Assembly (NCBI GenBank): GCA_964408785.1
Contig: CAYPAS010000016.1
Location: 1 to 15,187 of the forward strand
DNA length: 15,187 nt
Reading direction: 5' to 3'
Source: UBA12465 sp964408785
Lineage (GTDB): Bacteria; Patescibacteriota; Patescibacteriia; Patescibacteriales; UBA12465
A program made the translations under genes and the position numbers. This document shows, one piece after another, positions 7,855 through 14,590 of the stretch. Positions within the stretch are counted from its first letter, which is position 1; each line of letters begins with the position of its first letter. The notes below the pieces were generated by a model. It did no database searches and was not told the DNA's origin. It saw only the letters and a list, made by a program, of their open reading frames with translations.

Positions 7855-8883
7855 TTAGAATTGTTCAATGAATCTTAAATCGTTACCGTTAAACAAACGG
7901 GTGTCATTAATGCCGTATTTAAGCATGGCTAATCTTGTTAAACCAAAACCGAAAGCCAAGCCGGAATAAACTTCTGGATCAAAACCGCCAGCCCGGAGAA
8001 CTTCCGGATGGACTAGGCCAGCACCCACTATTTCTAACCAACCGGTATATTTACAAACACGGCAACCCTTGCCCTGGCAAAGAAAACAGGTATATTCACC
8101 ATTATTTCCCGGCTCAACAAAAGGATAGAACTTAGGGCGCATGCGCAGCTTAGTGTTCGGACCGAATAATTTTTGACCGACTATCTCCAAGAAGCTTTTT
8201 AAATTGGCAAAACTGATATCTTTATCGACAAGCAAACCTTCTAATTGATAAAAAGTGTGCTCATGCCGCGCGTCGGTCGCTTCGTTACGGAAACAGCGCC
8301 CTGGAATAATTACTTTTAACGGCGCGCCATATTCTTTCATCGCTCTTATCTGAACTGATGAAGTCTGGGTTCTCATCAAAAGATCATAATTACCCTCGGC
8401 ATTCTTTTGATCAATATAAAAAGTATCCTGCATATCACGAGCGGGGTGAGTCGGCGGGATATTAAGCGCGGTAAAATTATAATAATCACTTTCCAATTCC
8501 GGCCCATCAAGCACCATGAAACCCAAAGAAGAAAAAACTTCTTCTATTTCTCGCTGAGTTAAAGACAAGGGATTAAGATGGCCACGAAGATGTTTATCGC
8601 CCGGCAAGGTTGGATCACTTTCTTTCTGTTTAGCCACTCCCAAAGAAAATCTTTTTAGAGCGTTAGAGAAAGCTTCATTTATTTCCTGTTTAACAGTATT
8701 AGCCAGTTCTCCCGCCGCCTGACGATCAGCGGCCGCCAAATCTTTCAAACCATGCATTATCTGGCTTAATAAGCCTTTGCGGGAAAGGTATTTCAATTCT
8801 AAATCACGAAGCTCTTTTTCTTGAGAAACAGCCGTTAATTCTTTCAAGAAAGACTCTCTTAATTTATTCAGTTCTTCTTTCAT
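7855..8883 (-). CDS. pheS: Phenylalanine-tRNA ligase, alpha subunit
   Basis: PheS is the catalytic class II subunit that activates phenylalanine and transfers it to tRNA-Phe. The 342-residue protein has an N-terminal coiled-coil-like arm (about 1-85). The catalytic domain then shows GPELESDYYNF (128-138), THPARDMQDTFY (145-156), motif 2 from CFRNE to YQLEG (197-216) and motif 3 GLAFGFGLTRLAM (308-320). It carries the Cys4 insertion CFLCQGKGCRVC (C266, C269, C274, C277), a probable metal site seen in many bacterial PheS proteins. Length and motifs are normal. The ATG begins one base after the stop of the upstream membrane gene (TAATATG junction), so its translation is probably coupled. No T-box-like leader is present between it and the operon start. 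Confidence 0.97.
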   Translation of the reverse strand: MKEELNKLRESFLKELTAVSQEKELRDLELKYLSRKGLLSQIMHGLKDLAAADRQAAGELANTVKQEINEAFSNALKRFSLGVAKQKESDPTLPGDKHLRGHLNPLSLTQREIEEVFSSLGFMVLDGPELESDYYNFTALNIPPTHPARDMQDTFYIDQKNAEGNYDLLMRTQTSSVQIRAMKEYGAPLKVIIPGRCFRNEATDARHEHTFYQLEGLLVDKDISFANLKSFLEIVGQKLFGPNTKLRMRPKFYPFVEPGNNGEYTCFLCQGKGCRVCKYTGWLEIVGAGLVHPEVLRAGGFDPEVYSGLAFGFGLTRLAMLKYGINDTRLFNGNDLRFIEQF

Positions 8884-8884
8884 A

Positions 8885-9271
8885 TTATTGGGGGTTGTTT
8901 TTCTTATAACTTATCATAAAAACTTCTAAGATTAAAAAGACTGCTAATAAGAGGCTGATATTAAGCCAACTAAATAATCCTTCCGCCTTTAATATCAAGC
9001 TGCTTATCACGAACAGGGAAAACATAAACGACTGTCTAAAAGCGATTTTAACCGAATTAAAAACCAAATCACGTTTTAAAATCACGAATCTAAACAAAAA
9101 ACCTAGCAAGGAGGCGATTCCGCTCAAGAAAACAAACAAGGAAGAATAGAAAAGCAGGAATCCTAGCCAATTAGTTCTTTCCGGGTCGATCAAATCGGCC
9201 ACGAAAAAGAAAAGTAGGCCGGCTAAAAAACTTAAGACGGCCATGACGTATAAGTATTTCTTTAAAGTCAT
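8885..9271 (-). CDS. Four-helix membrane protein of unknown function, first gene of the pheST operon
   Basis: I do not recognise a family. The 128-residue product has four hydrophobic segments at about residues 7-27, 36-62, 80-100 and 102-122. The loops are short and charged (for example DPERTN after the first helix and KRD after the second) and the tail is basic (SYKKNNPQ). It has no signal peptide, catalytic motif or metal ligands. Its stop codon is one base from the pheS ATG, so it is almost certainly co-transcribed with pheS, pheT and the small membrane gene at the far end. This arrangement says little about function, because compact genomes often pack unrelated genes. The start at 9271 is the first ATG and has no SD. 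Real gene likely; function unknown. Confidence 0.75.
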   Translation of the reverse strand: MTLKKYLYVMAVLSFLAGLLFFFVADLIDPERTNWLGFLLFYSSLFVFLSGIASLLGFLFRFVILKRDLVFNSVKIAFRQSFMFSLFVISSLILKAEGLFSWLNISLLLAVFLILEVFMISYKKNNPQ

Positions 9272-9317
9272 AAAAATTTTGGCTTAGACAGATTAAAATT
9301 ACCAAAAAAACCGGCTA

Positions 9318-9340
9318 AAGTCAAATAAAAATCTTGACTT
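9318..9340. promoter_or_regulatory. Perfect inverted repeat containing back-to-back -35-like hexamers
   Basis: AAGTCAA (9318-9324) and TTGACTT (9334-9340) form a perfect 7-bp inverted repeat with a 9-base spacer. Each arm contains TTGACT reading outward: the + copy is the -35 of the promoter for the DHH gene, and the - copy faces the pheST operon. It could be two mirrored promoters, an operator, or both. Confidence 0.55.
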
Positions 9341-9362
9341 GCCTGCCCATTAAGTATATATT
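9334..9362 (+). promoter_or_regulatory. Sigma70-type promoter for the DHH-family gene
   Basis: TTGACT (9334-9339), 17 bases, then TATATT (9357-9362); each hexamer matches the consensus in five of six positions. Expected transcription would start near 9369-9371, leaving a leader of only about 15 bases with no SD before the ATG at 9385. Confidence 0.68.
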
Positions 9363-9384
9363 TGAATATTAATCTATAAAAACA

Positions 9385-10521
9385 ATGCTCGGCCCTGAAA
9401 AACAAATTTGGAACCAAATAGAAAAAGCCAAGAGCGTGTTGCTTGTTTTTTCCGCTGAAAGCGGTGGTGATGAAAGCGCCGCCGCCTTAGCCCTGTTTTT
9501 AGCGATTAAAAAATTAGGTGGCGTTGTTGATTTGGTTAATTCCGAAGGCAAAGATGGCTTAACAAACATTTCTTTTCTGCCAGGAGCAGAAAATATCGAA
9601 GCGGAAATCAAAAATTTAAGAAAATTTATTGTTTCTTTAGATATTAGCCAAGCAAAAATAAACCAGATTCGCTACACTATCGATGAAAATCGTTTAAATT
9701 TTATTATTTCTCCGTCTTCTGGCTGGTTTAAACAGGAAGACATTAGCACCAAAGCAGGTGATTTTAAATACGACCTGATAATCGCTATCGGCAGTAAAGA
9801 CTTAGAGTCGCTGGGGAGATTATATGATGATAACGTCGAATTCTTCTTCAAAGCCCCCCTTATTAATATTGATAACGATCCAGCCAACGAAGTTTACGGC
9901 CAAATAAACCTGTTGGACATAAATTCTCTTACCTTATCTGAAATAATTTTCAGATTATTAGAAGAAAAAGGCTTAGAAATAGATAGCGATATCGCAACCT
10001 GCCTTCTGGCTGGCATAATCCACGAAACTAAAAACTTCAAAAACAACCGTTTAACACCCGATACTTTATTGGCCAGTTCTAAACTTATTTCCTTAAAAGC
10101 GCGCCGCGAAGAAATAATCGACCGCTTTTATCGCTCGCGCGACGTTTCCCTGCTTAAACTCTGGGGAAGAATACTGAATAATTTACAAAGCGAAGAGAAT
10201 GACCAATTTATCTGGTCAGCCATTGGCCGCCAAGCTAGTGCCGATCTCGGCCAGGCATCTATAAGATCTTTGGAAGAAATAATCGAAGATCTTATCGGAA
10301 ATATACCGGAATCAAAAATGGTCGCCATTTTCTATGAATATGAAAACGAAACCAGCGTGGTCCTTTGGTCGACCAAGAATATAGACGCGCAAGAAGTACT
10401 AAAAGAATGGAGCGCCTGGGGAAGCAAGCATTTAGCTAAGGCGGTGATAAAAAACAGCCTAGACGCAGTCAAACCGGCGATAATTTCCCAAATAAAATCA
10501 ACCCTTGAAAAATTAAGCTGA
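9385..10521 (+). CDS. DHH-family phosphoesterase-fold protein with degenerate active site
   Basis: The 378-residue protein follows the NrnA/RecJ-like DHH layout: the DHH domain at about 15-215, then a DHHA1-like C-terminal part to about 375. Active members hydrolyse short RNA, pAp or cyclic dinucleotides with manganese. Here the metal-binding motifs are altered. Motif I, usually HxNPDGD, reads SAESGGD (23-29). Motif II, usually an LDTGD-type strand, reads AIGSKD (134-139). The DHH motif reads DND (163-165, in NIDNDPANEV). The GI-x-TDT motif reads GIIHET (210-215). The flanking structural positions (SLTLSEIIFRLLEE and ALALFLAIKKLG) are well kept, so the fold is probably intact and the frame is not decayed. 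I infer a non-catalytic binding protein or one with changed chemistry. It has its own promoter and no SD. Confidence 0.78.
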   Translation: MLGPEKQIWNQIEKAKSVLLVFSAESGGDESAAALALFLAIKKLGGVVDLVNSEGKDGLTNISFLPGAENIEAEIKNLRKFIVSLDISQAKINQIRYTIDENRLNFIISPSSGWFKQEDISTKAGDFKYDLIIAIGSKDLESLGRLYDDNVEFFFKAPLINIDNDPANEVYGQINLLDINSLTLSEIIFRLLEEKGLEIDSDIATCLLAGIIHETKNFKNNRLTPDTLLASSKLISLKARREEIIDRFYRSRDVSLLKLWGRILNNLQSEENDQFIWSAIGRQASADLGQASIRSLEEIIEDLIGNIPESKMVAIFYEYENETSVVLWSTKNIDAQEVLKEWSAWGSKHLAKAVIKNSLDAVKPAIISQIKSTLEKLS

Positions 10522-10533
10522 TAATGGTATAAA
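10505..10533 (+). promoter_or_regulatory. Promoter for the tRNA pair
   Basis: TTGAAA (10505-10510), 17 bases, then TATAAA (10528-10533), preceded by TG at 10525-10526 (extended -10). The -35 lies inside the last codons of the upstream gene. Transcription would start near 10540, about 40 bases before the first tRNA. Confidence 0.6.
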
Positions 10534-10537
10534 TATT

Positions 10538-10568
10538 TGGTCGAATGCTTGCTTTATTTTTTCGACCA
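10538..10568 (+). repeat. Inverted repeat (hairpin) in the tRNA leader
   Basis: TGGTCGAA (10538-10545) and TTCGACCA (10561-10568) are perfect 8-bp arms around a T-rich 15-base loop. There is no T-run after the stem, so it does not look like a terminator. It falls at the predicted start of the tRNA precursor. Confidence 0.6.
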
Positions 10569-10578
10569 CATTATAATT

Positions 10579-10655
10579 GGGCATATAGCTCAGCTGGTTA
10601 GAGCACCGCTCTTATAAAGCGGGGGTCGATGGTTCAAGTCCATCTATGCCCACCA
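10579..10655 (+). tRNA. tRNA-Ile, anticodon UAU
   Basis: The 77-base cloverleaf has acceptor stem GGGCATA/TATGCCC, D arm GCTC/GAGC, anticodon stem CCGCT/AGCGG, a 5-base variable loop, T arm GATGG/CCATC with loop TTCAAGT, discriminator A and an encoded CCA. The anticodon loop is CTTATAA, so the anticodon is TAT, which reads AUA. The body closely resembles ordinary bacterial tRNA-Ile(GAU), whose loop is CTGATAA; the difference in the loop is the wobble base. Most bacteria instead read AUA with a CAU tRNA modified to lysidine by TilS. AUA codons are common in the genes here. Confidence 0.93.
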
Positions 10656-10669
10656 GAAGAAAATCGTAC

Positions 10670-10746
<77 letters not shown>

Positions 10747-10777
10747 AAAAAACACTTAAGAAAATTAAGTGTTTTTT
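10747..10777 (+). terminator. Rho-independent terminator after tRNA-Val
   Basis: CACTTAA (10753-10759) pairs with TTAAGTG (10765-10771) around GAAAA. Six flanking A and six T extend the stem to 13 bp and give the T-run at 10772-10777. It begins directly after the CCA end. Confidence 0.88.
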
Positions 10778-10802
10778 GTTTGCTAAATAATGTCCTTACT
10801 TA

Positions 10803-10831
10803 TTTACATATTGAACAAAAATTGGTAAATT
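10803..10831 (+). promoter_or_regulatory. Candidate promoter for hsp20
   Basis: TTTACA (10803-10808), 17 bases, then TAAATT (10826-10831), with TGG just before the -10 as in the tRNA promoter. The leader would be about 12 bases. No CIRCE-type heat-shock operator is visible. Confidence 0.4.
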
Positions 10832-10849
10832 ATAGATGAAACAAAAAAT

Positions 10850-11278
10850 ATGTTTTTCAAGAAAAAAATAAAGCAAGAAGAACCTGCTAACTTCAATCAT
10901 CACGAATCGTCCGTCTCCGAGTGGCTAGAAAACGACGGCGAAGAAAGCGAGGGGCAATTAGCAATCGACGTCTTCCAGACCGCCAAGCAAATAATTATCA
11001 AATCGACGATTGCTGGCGTCGAACCGGAAAACCTTAAAATATCCCTACATCACGACCTTTTAACCATCAAAGGACGGAGAAACTCTGGACGCATGGTCGA
11101 AGGATCGGAATATATTTACCAAGAATGCTACTGGGGTTCGTTTTCTCGCAGTATCATCTTGCCAGCCGAGGTTGATCAGAAAAAAATAGAAGCTGATTTG
11201 GAAAATGGGATATTAACCATCATTTTACAAAAAAAAGAGGAGCAGGAAAAAGGAGTGGAAATCAAAATAAAAGATTAG
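10850..11278 (+). CDS. hsp20: Small heat shock protein (Hsp20 / alpha-crystallin family)
   Basis: Small heat shock proteins are ATP-independent holdases that bind unfolding proteins in the cytosol. The 142-residue product has a variable charged N-terminus (1-35). The alpha-crystallin domain (about 36-128) shows GVEPENLKISL (56-66), LTIKGRR (71-77), the ECYWGSFSRSIILP segment (92-105) and the signature ENGILTIILQK (118-128). A short tail carries the IxI-type motif IKI (138-140), used by the family for oligomer assembly. Length is typical. There is no SD; the ATG follows an A-rich stretch ending AAT. The gene stands between the tRNA terminator and the VanW-family gene 15 bases downstream, with which it is probably co-transcribed. 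Confidence 0.93.
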   Translation: MFFKKKIKQEEPANFNHHESSVSEWLENDGEESEGQLAIDVFQTAKQIIIKSTIAGVEPENLKISLHHDLLTIKGRRNSGRMVEGSEYIYQECYWGSFSRSIILPAEVDQKKIEADLENGILTIILQKKEEQEKGVEIKIKD

Positions 11279-11293
11279 GAAACATCATCTAAT

Positions 11294-13174
11294 ATGAAGT
11301 TATCTGCTAAAGGCAAAAAAATCGCCTTTTCTAGCGTTATAGTAATCGCGATACCAACCGTCGCGCTCTTTTTTTCTTGGGAATTATCGTTTAAAAACAA
11401 AACTCTTCCCGGAACAACAATCGGCGGCTTAAATATTGGCGGTTTAAATTACCAAAAAAGCGAAAACTCTTTAAAAGAAAGATTGGCCTTATTCGAAAAT
11501 CAAGGTATTACTCTTTCTTATGGTAAAAAAACCGTTACCCTGCCGATAAAAAGCATTTCCTTTGATAGCGACCTAGCCAAATTATTCATAAACTTCAATT
11601 ACCAAGAAAGTTTATCCGAAATTTTCAATAAAAATGGCGAACAATCTTTTGCTAACTTTTTCCAATATCTTGTCGGCCTAAAAAGCAAGGAAATAAAAAT
11701 CTCTTACGAGCTAGATGAAACAGCTATTGATAATTTCATTAAAGATTCCTTTAAAGACGAATACTTGCCAGCGCAAAACGCATATTTTTCCCTGGAAAGC
11801 CGCAACGGTCGAAAAGAAATAACCCTTAATCAGGAAAGTATCGGCAAAGAAATAAATCTGCCATCAGCCCTCTCTGACATCAAAGAAAGAATAGAAAACC
11901 TTGATCAAACACCAATAGAATTAAGGACTAGATCACAATATCCCCAAATAAAAGAAGCTGATTTAGCCGGGTTAAAAGAAGAAGCAAAAAATCTAGCCAA
12001 TGATTCTGGCTTAACTGTTTCCTTGAAAGAAAACGGTGAAACACTTGAAAGCTGGAAAATTAGCCAAAAGACAATTATTAACTGGATAAGTTCACAAAAA
12101 ATTTCCGGACAGACCAGCTTATCATTGGATAAAGAAAAAATATATTCCTATCTAGAAAAATATATCGCTCCCGATATCGACAAGGAAGCAGTTTTGCCAC
12201 GCTTTGAAATAAGCAATAATAAAGTTATTAGTTGGCAAGGAGGCGAAAACGGACGGAAATTAAATTTAGAAAAAAGTGCCGCCAGTTTAGAAGAAGCACT
12301 AATCAATAAATTAGGCGAAGCGGAAATCTACACAGAAACTATTGAAAGCCGCTCCCTGGAAAATGAAGATTTACAAATAAAAGAAATAATCGGCACTGGC
12401 CACTCAAATTTTAAAGGATCTTCAGAAAATCGTAAAAAAAATATCCGCGTCGGTGCTAACACTTTGCACGGACTGCTTATAAAACCCGATGAAGAATTTT
12501 CCGTCATATCTTCTTTAGGAGAAATAGACGCCAAAGCTGGCTACGTTCCTGAGTTAGTGATAAAAGGCGATAAAACCATACCAGAATATGGCGGTGGTTT
12601 ATGTCAAATAGGCACAACAGTTTTCCGCACTGCCCTAGCTTCCGGACTACCGATAACTATGCGGCAAAACCATTCTTACCGCGTCTCTTATTATGAGCCG
12701 GCCGGAACCGATGCCACTATTTACGACCCTCAGCCCGATCTGCGCTTCCTTAATGACACCGGAAACTATATACTCATCCAGGCCAGAATATCCGGCAACG
12801 ATCTTTATTTTGATTTCTGGGGAGTAAAAGACGGCCGCAGCGCCTCGACGACTTACCCTACTATATATAATATAGTCAAACCGGAACCAACTAAAATAAT
12901 CGAAACCGACGATTTAGAACCAGGGAAAAAGAAATGCACAGAAAGCTCCCATAATGGCGCCGATGCTTTCTTTGATTATCACGTGGTTTATCCCGACGGG
13001 AGAATAACTGATAAGCGCTTCCAATCTCACTACGTCCCTTGGCAAGGAGTCTGCCTAGTCGGACGGGAAAAAACCGCGACTAGCACCGAAGAAGTGTTAA
13101 ATAATAATGAAGGCGTGGCAAGTAGTACGCCGACAATTACCAGTACCAGTACCAGTCCTACACCAAGCGAATAA
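11294..13174 (+). CDS. VanW-family surface protein with N-terminal membrane anchor
   Basis: VanW-family proteins are cell-envelope proteins of unresolved biochemical role; the name comes from a vancomycin-resistance cluster, but most members are not resistance genes. The 626-residue product has a basic N-terminus and one membrane segment (about 8-29), then an extracytoplasmic part. Two regions at about 65-185 and 215-330 look like the peptidoglycan-binding-type repeats common in this family. The VanW domain spans about 380-515, with VGANTLHGLL, the signature GGGLCQIGTT (G433 to T442, conserved Cys437), NHSYRVSYYEP and the DFWG end. The C-terminal 30 or so residues are rich in Ser, Thr and Pro, including TSTSTS. 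The ATG at 11294 is preceded by AGGA at 11277-11280, but 13 bases away, too far for a normal SD. A terminator follows. Confidence 0.9.
   Translation: MKLSAKGKKIAFSSVIVIAIPTVALFFSWELSFKNKTLPGTTIGGLNIGGLNYQKSENSLKERLALFENQGITLSYGKKTVTLPIKSISFDSDLAKLFINFNYQESLSEIFNKNGEQSFANFFQYLVGLKSKEIKISYELDETAIDNFIKDSFKDEYLPAQNAYFSLESRNGRKEITLNQESIGKEINLPSALSDIKERIENLDQTPIELRTRSQYPQIKEADLAGLKEEAKNLANDSGLTVSLKENGETLESWKISQKTIINWISSQKISGQTSLSLDKEKIYSYLEKYIAPDIDKEAVLPRFEISNNKVISWQGGENGRKLNLEKSAASLEEALINKLGEAEIYTETIESRSLENEDLQIKEIIGTGHSNFKGSSENRKKNIRVGANTLHGLLIKPDEEFSVISSLGEIDAKAGYVPELVIKGDKTIPEYGGGLCQIGTTVFRTALASGLPITMRQNHSYRVSYYEPAGTDATIYDPQPDLRFLNDTGNYILIQARISGNDLYFDFWGVKDGRSASTTYPTIYNIVKPEPTKIIETDDLEPGKKKCTESSHNGADAFFDYHVVYPDGRITDKRFQSHYVPWQGVCLVGREKTATSTEEVLNNNEGVASSTPTITSTSTSPTPSE
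13139..13156 (+). repeat. Triple ACCAGT tandem repeat in the VanW-family tail
   Basis: Three perfect copies of the hexamer ACCAGT encode alternating Thr and Ser near the C-terminus. As an in-frame 6-base repeat it can change length without breaking the frame. Confidence 0.85.
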
Positions 13175-13176
13175 AC

Positions 13177-13206
13177 AAAAAGAAGGGATTAACCCTTCTT
13201 TTTTTT
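13177..13206. terminator. Terminator between the VanW-family gene and yidC
   Basis: AGAAGGG (13181-13187) pairs with CCCTTCT (13193-13199) around ATTAA, extended by A/T pairs, with eight T at 13199-13206. It is strong for the + strand. On the - strand only five T follow, so its use by the yidC operon is plausible but weaker. Confidence 0.85.
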
Positions 13207-13220
13207 AGATATTCAAATTA

Positions 13221-13955
13221 TTATTTAACGATTTCTCCTTCTATTATTTTTTCCTGATTCTTTTTAAAGATTAAATGCTGTTGCCAAGCACTGATCAGCG
13301 TCATTACCAACCAATAAAAAGTTAAGCCGCCCGGCATAGTAACACCGATAAAGACTGTTACTGCTGGCATAAAATAAAGCATCTGCTTATTCATGATTGC
13401 CATCATATTCTCATCTTCAGCCCCCTTAACATTCGGCTGTTTTCGAGAAACCATGGTTTTCGCCTGCCAAAATTGTGCCAATCCAGCTAAAACAGCTAAT
13501 ATTACATTAGGAGCGGCTAAATTTAAAAATCCAAAAGCCAGGGTATTTAAATGTTCCGGTTTATTTATAAAAGCATAAACATAATCCAATTTGTTACTAA
13601 CGCCGTCACGAAAAACTTGATAAACTGCAATTAAAACCGGCAACTGGACAAGCATTGTTAAACAGGAAGAAAAGGGATTAGTCTTATTTTCACGATAAAG
13701 ATCGATAGTCGCCTGGCTTAAAGCAGCCTTATCATCAGCATGTTTTTTCTTTATTTCCTCTAATTTTGGCTGTAATTCCTGCAAAGCTTTCTGCGATTTT
13801 ATGGCTTTCTGATTAAAAGGCCAAAGAATCATTTTTATAGCTATAGTCAGGATAATAATAGCCAAGCCTAAATCCTGAAAAGCGACTGTATTATAGAGGA
13901 CTAATAACAGATTAAGAATCGGTTGATAAAAGACGGCCGTAAAAATAGTGGACAT
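13221..13955 (-). CDS. yidC: Membrane protein insertase YidC
   Basis: YidC inserts and folds inner-membrane proteins, alone or with SecYEG. The 244-residue product is the short form: no signal peptide, lipobox or large periplasmic domain. It has five hydrophobic segments (about 8-26, 29-48, 95-117, 138-163 and 190-226, the last perhaps a pair). The cytosolic hairpin contains LQPKLEEIKKKHADDK (61-76). The first core helix is LGLAIIILTIAIKMILWP; Lys41 stands where most YidC proteins have the Arg of the hydrophilic groove, so the positive charge is kept. NPFSSCLTMLVQLPVLIAVY (93-112) is a typical family stretch. It follows yidD by five bases, with AATATG at its start and no SD. The expected neighbour khpB (jag) is absent; the operon ends here. 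Confidence 0.95.
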   Translation of the reverse strand: MSTIFTAVFYQPILNLLLVLYNTVAFQDLGLAIIILTIAIKMILWPFNQKAIKSQKALQELQPKLEEIKKKHADDKAALSQATIDLYRENKTNPFSSCLTMLVQLPVLIAVYQVFRDGVSNKLDYVYAFINKPEHLNTLAFGFLNLAAPNVILAVLAGLAQFWQAKTMVSRKQPNVKGAEDENMMAIMNKQMLYFMPAVTVFIGVTMPGGLTFYWLVMTLISAWQQHLIFKKNQEKIIEGEIVK

Positions 13956-13960
13956 ATTTT

Positions 13961-14227
13961 TTATTTTAATGGCTCATAACCCCCTTCATTCCAAGGGTTA
14001 CAGCGCATAATGCGCCAAATAGAAAGACTTACGCCCTTTATTATACCATACTTCTTCAAAGCTTCGAGGCTGTATTGTGAACAAGTGGGATAAAAACGAC
14101 AATAACCATAGGGATGCAAAGCCTTGAACCAGCCATGGTCGGGAGAAATAGTCTTCTGATAAAGATTAATTAATTTTATTAAAATATTTACAGTAATATT
14201 AGATAAATATTTAAAAATTTGTCTCAT
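13961..14227 (-). CDS. yidD: Membrane protein insertion efficiency factor YidD
   Basis: YidD is a small membrane-associated protein that helps YidC-dependent insertion. The 88-residue product shows the family signature CRFYPTCSQYSLEAL (43-57, Cys43 and Cys49) and RCNPWNEGGYEP (75-86, Cys76). An amphipathic helix at the N-terminus (about 8-27) precedes the conserved ISPDHG. Its ATG overlaps the rnpA stop as ATGA (14224-14227), a classic coupling junction, and yidC follows after five bases. Length and signatures are normal for the family. Confidence 0.95.
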   Translation of the reverse strand: MRQIFKYLSNITVNILIKLINLYQKTISPDHGWFKALHPYGYCRFYPTCSQYSLEALKKYGIIKGVSLSIWRIMRCNPWNEGGYEPLK

Positions 14228-14574
14228 TTAATCTTTTTATAAATTTTTAAATTTTTAAAAGATTGGATTAATTCGGCGTGTATATCTTGAAAATTTTTAT
14301 CTAATATTTTATCAAAAATAACCACAACCAAATCTTTTCCCGGAATAATATTCTCTTTTTCATCCTGAAAAGCCTTTTTAATCCAACGTTTCGCTAAATT
14401 CCTTAAAACCGCTTTTTTACTTACCTTAGTACTAGCAATAACCCCCAAACGCGACTGTTCTGTACCATTATCAGCGGCACGAATATTAAAATCCTTACTA
14501 TAAAAAGTTTGACCCACTTCAAAAACGCGGTCAAACTCTTTATTCTTTCTAATCCTGTTGTCTTTTTTAAGCAT
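14224..14574 (-). CDS. rnpA: Ribonuclease P protein component
   Basis: RnpA is the protein subunit of RNase P, which with its catalytic RNA trims the 5' leaders of precursor tRNAs. The 116-residue product has the typical start (RIRKNKEFDRVF), RLGVIASTKVSKKAVLRN (42-59) and the basic helix that continues KRWIKKAF. The RNR signature that contacts the RNA reads RNL (58-60) followed by A-KR, a modest divergence. The ATG lies 16 bases after the rpmH stop and there is no SD. Placement between rpmH and yidD is the near-universal bacterial arrangement next to the origin, which strengthens the call. Confidence 0.94.
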   Translation of the reverse strand: MLKKDNRIRKNKEFDRVFEVGQTFYSKDFNIRAADNGTEQSRLGVIASTKVSKKAVLRNLAKRWIKKAFQDEKENIIPGKDLVVVIFDKILDKNFQDIHAELIQSFKNLKIYKKIK

Positions 14575-14590
14575 GTCTGCTTTTGGACTT

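Noticed and set aside
7851..7868. TTG start that adds MNNSNN to PheT
   Set aside because: The ATG at 7850 gives the typical family N-terminus and a clean gap after pheS; the extra residues are only the pheS stop region read in another frame.
9272..9384. Possible T-box or tRNA-sensing leader before the pheST operon
   Set aside because: The region is only 113 bases, is shared with a divergent promoter, and lacks a T-box sequence or terminator hairpin.
10572..10577. Perfect TATAAT with a 17-base spacer to TTGCTT, just before tRNA-Ile
   Set aside because: It ends one base before the tRNA, so transcription would start inside the tRNA and could not make a full-length product. The upstream TTGAAA-17-TATAAA fits better.
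10778..10849. Possible heat-shock operator (CIRCE) before hsp20
   Set aside because: No TTAGCACTC-type inverted repeat is present; only a weak sigma70-like promoter is visible.
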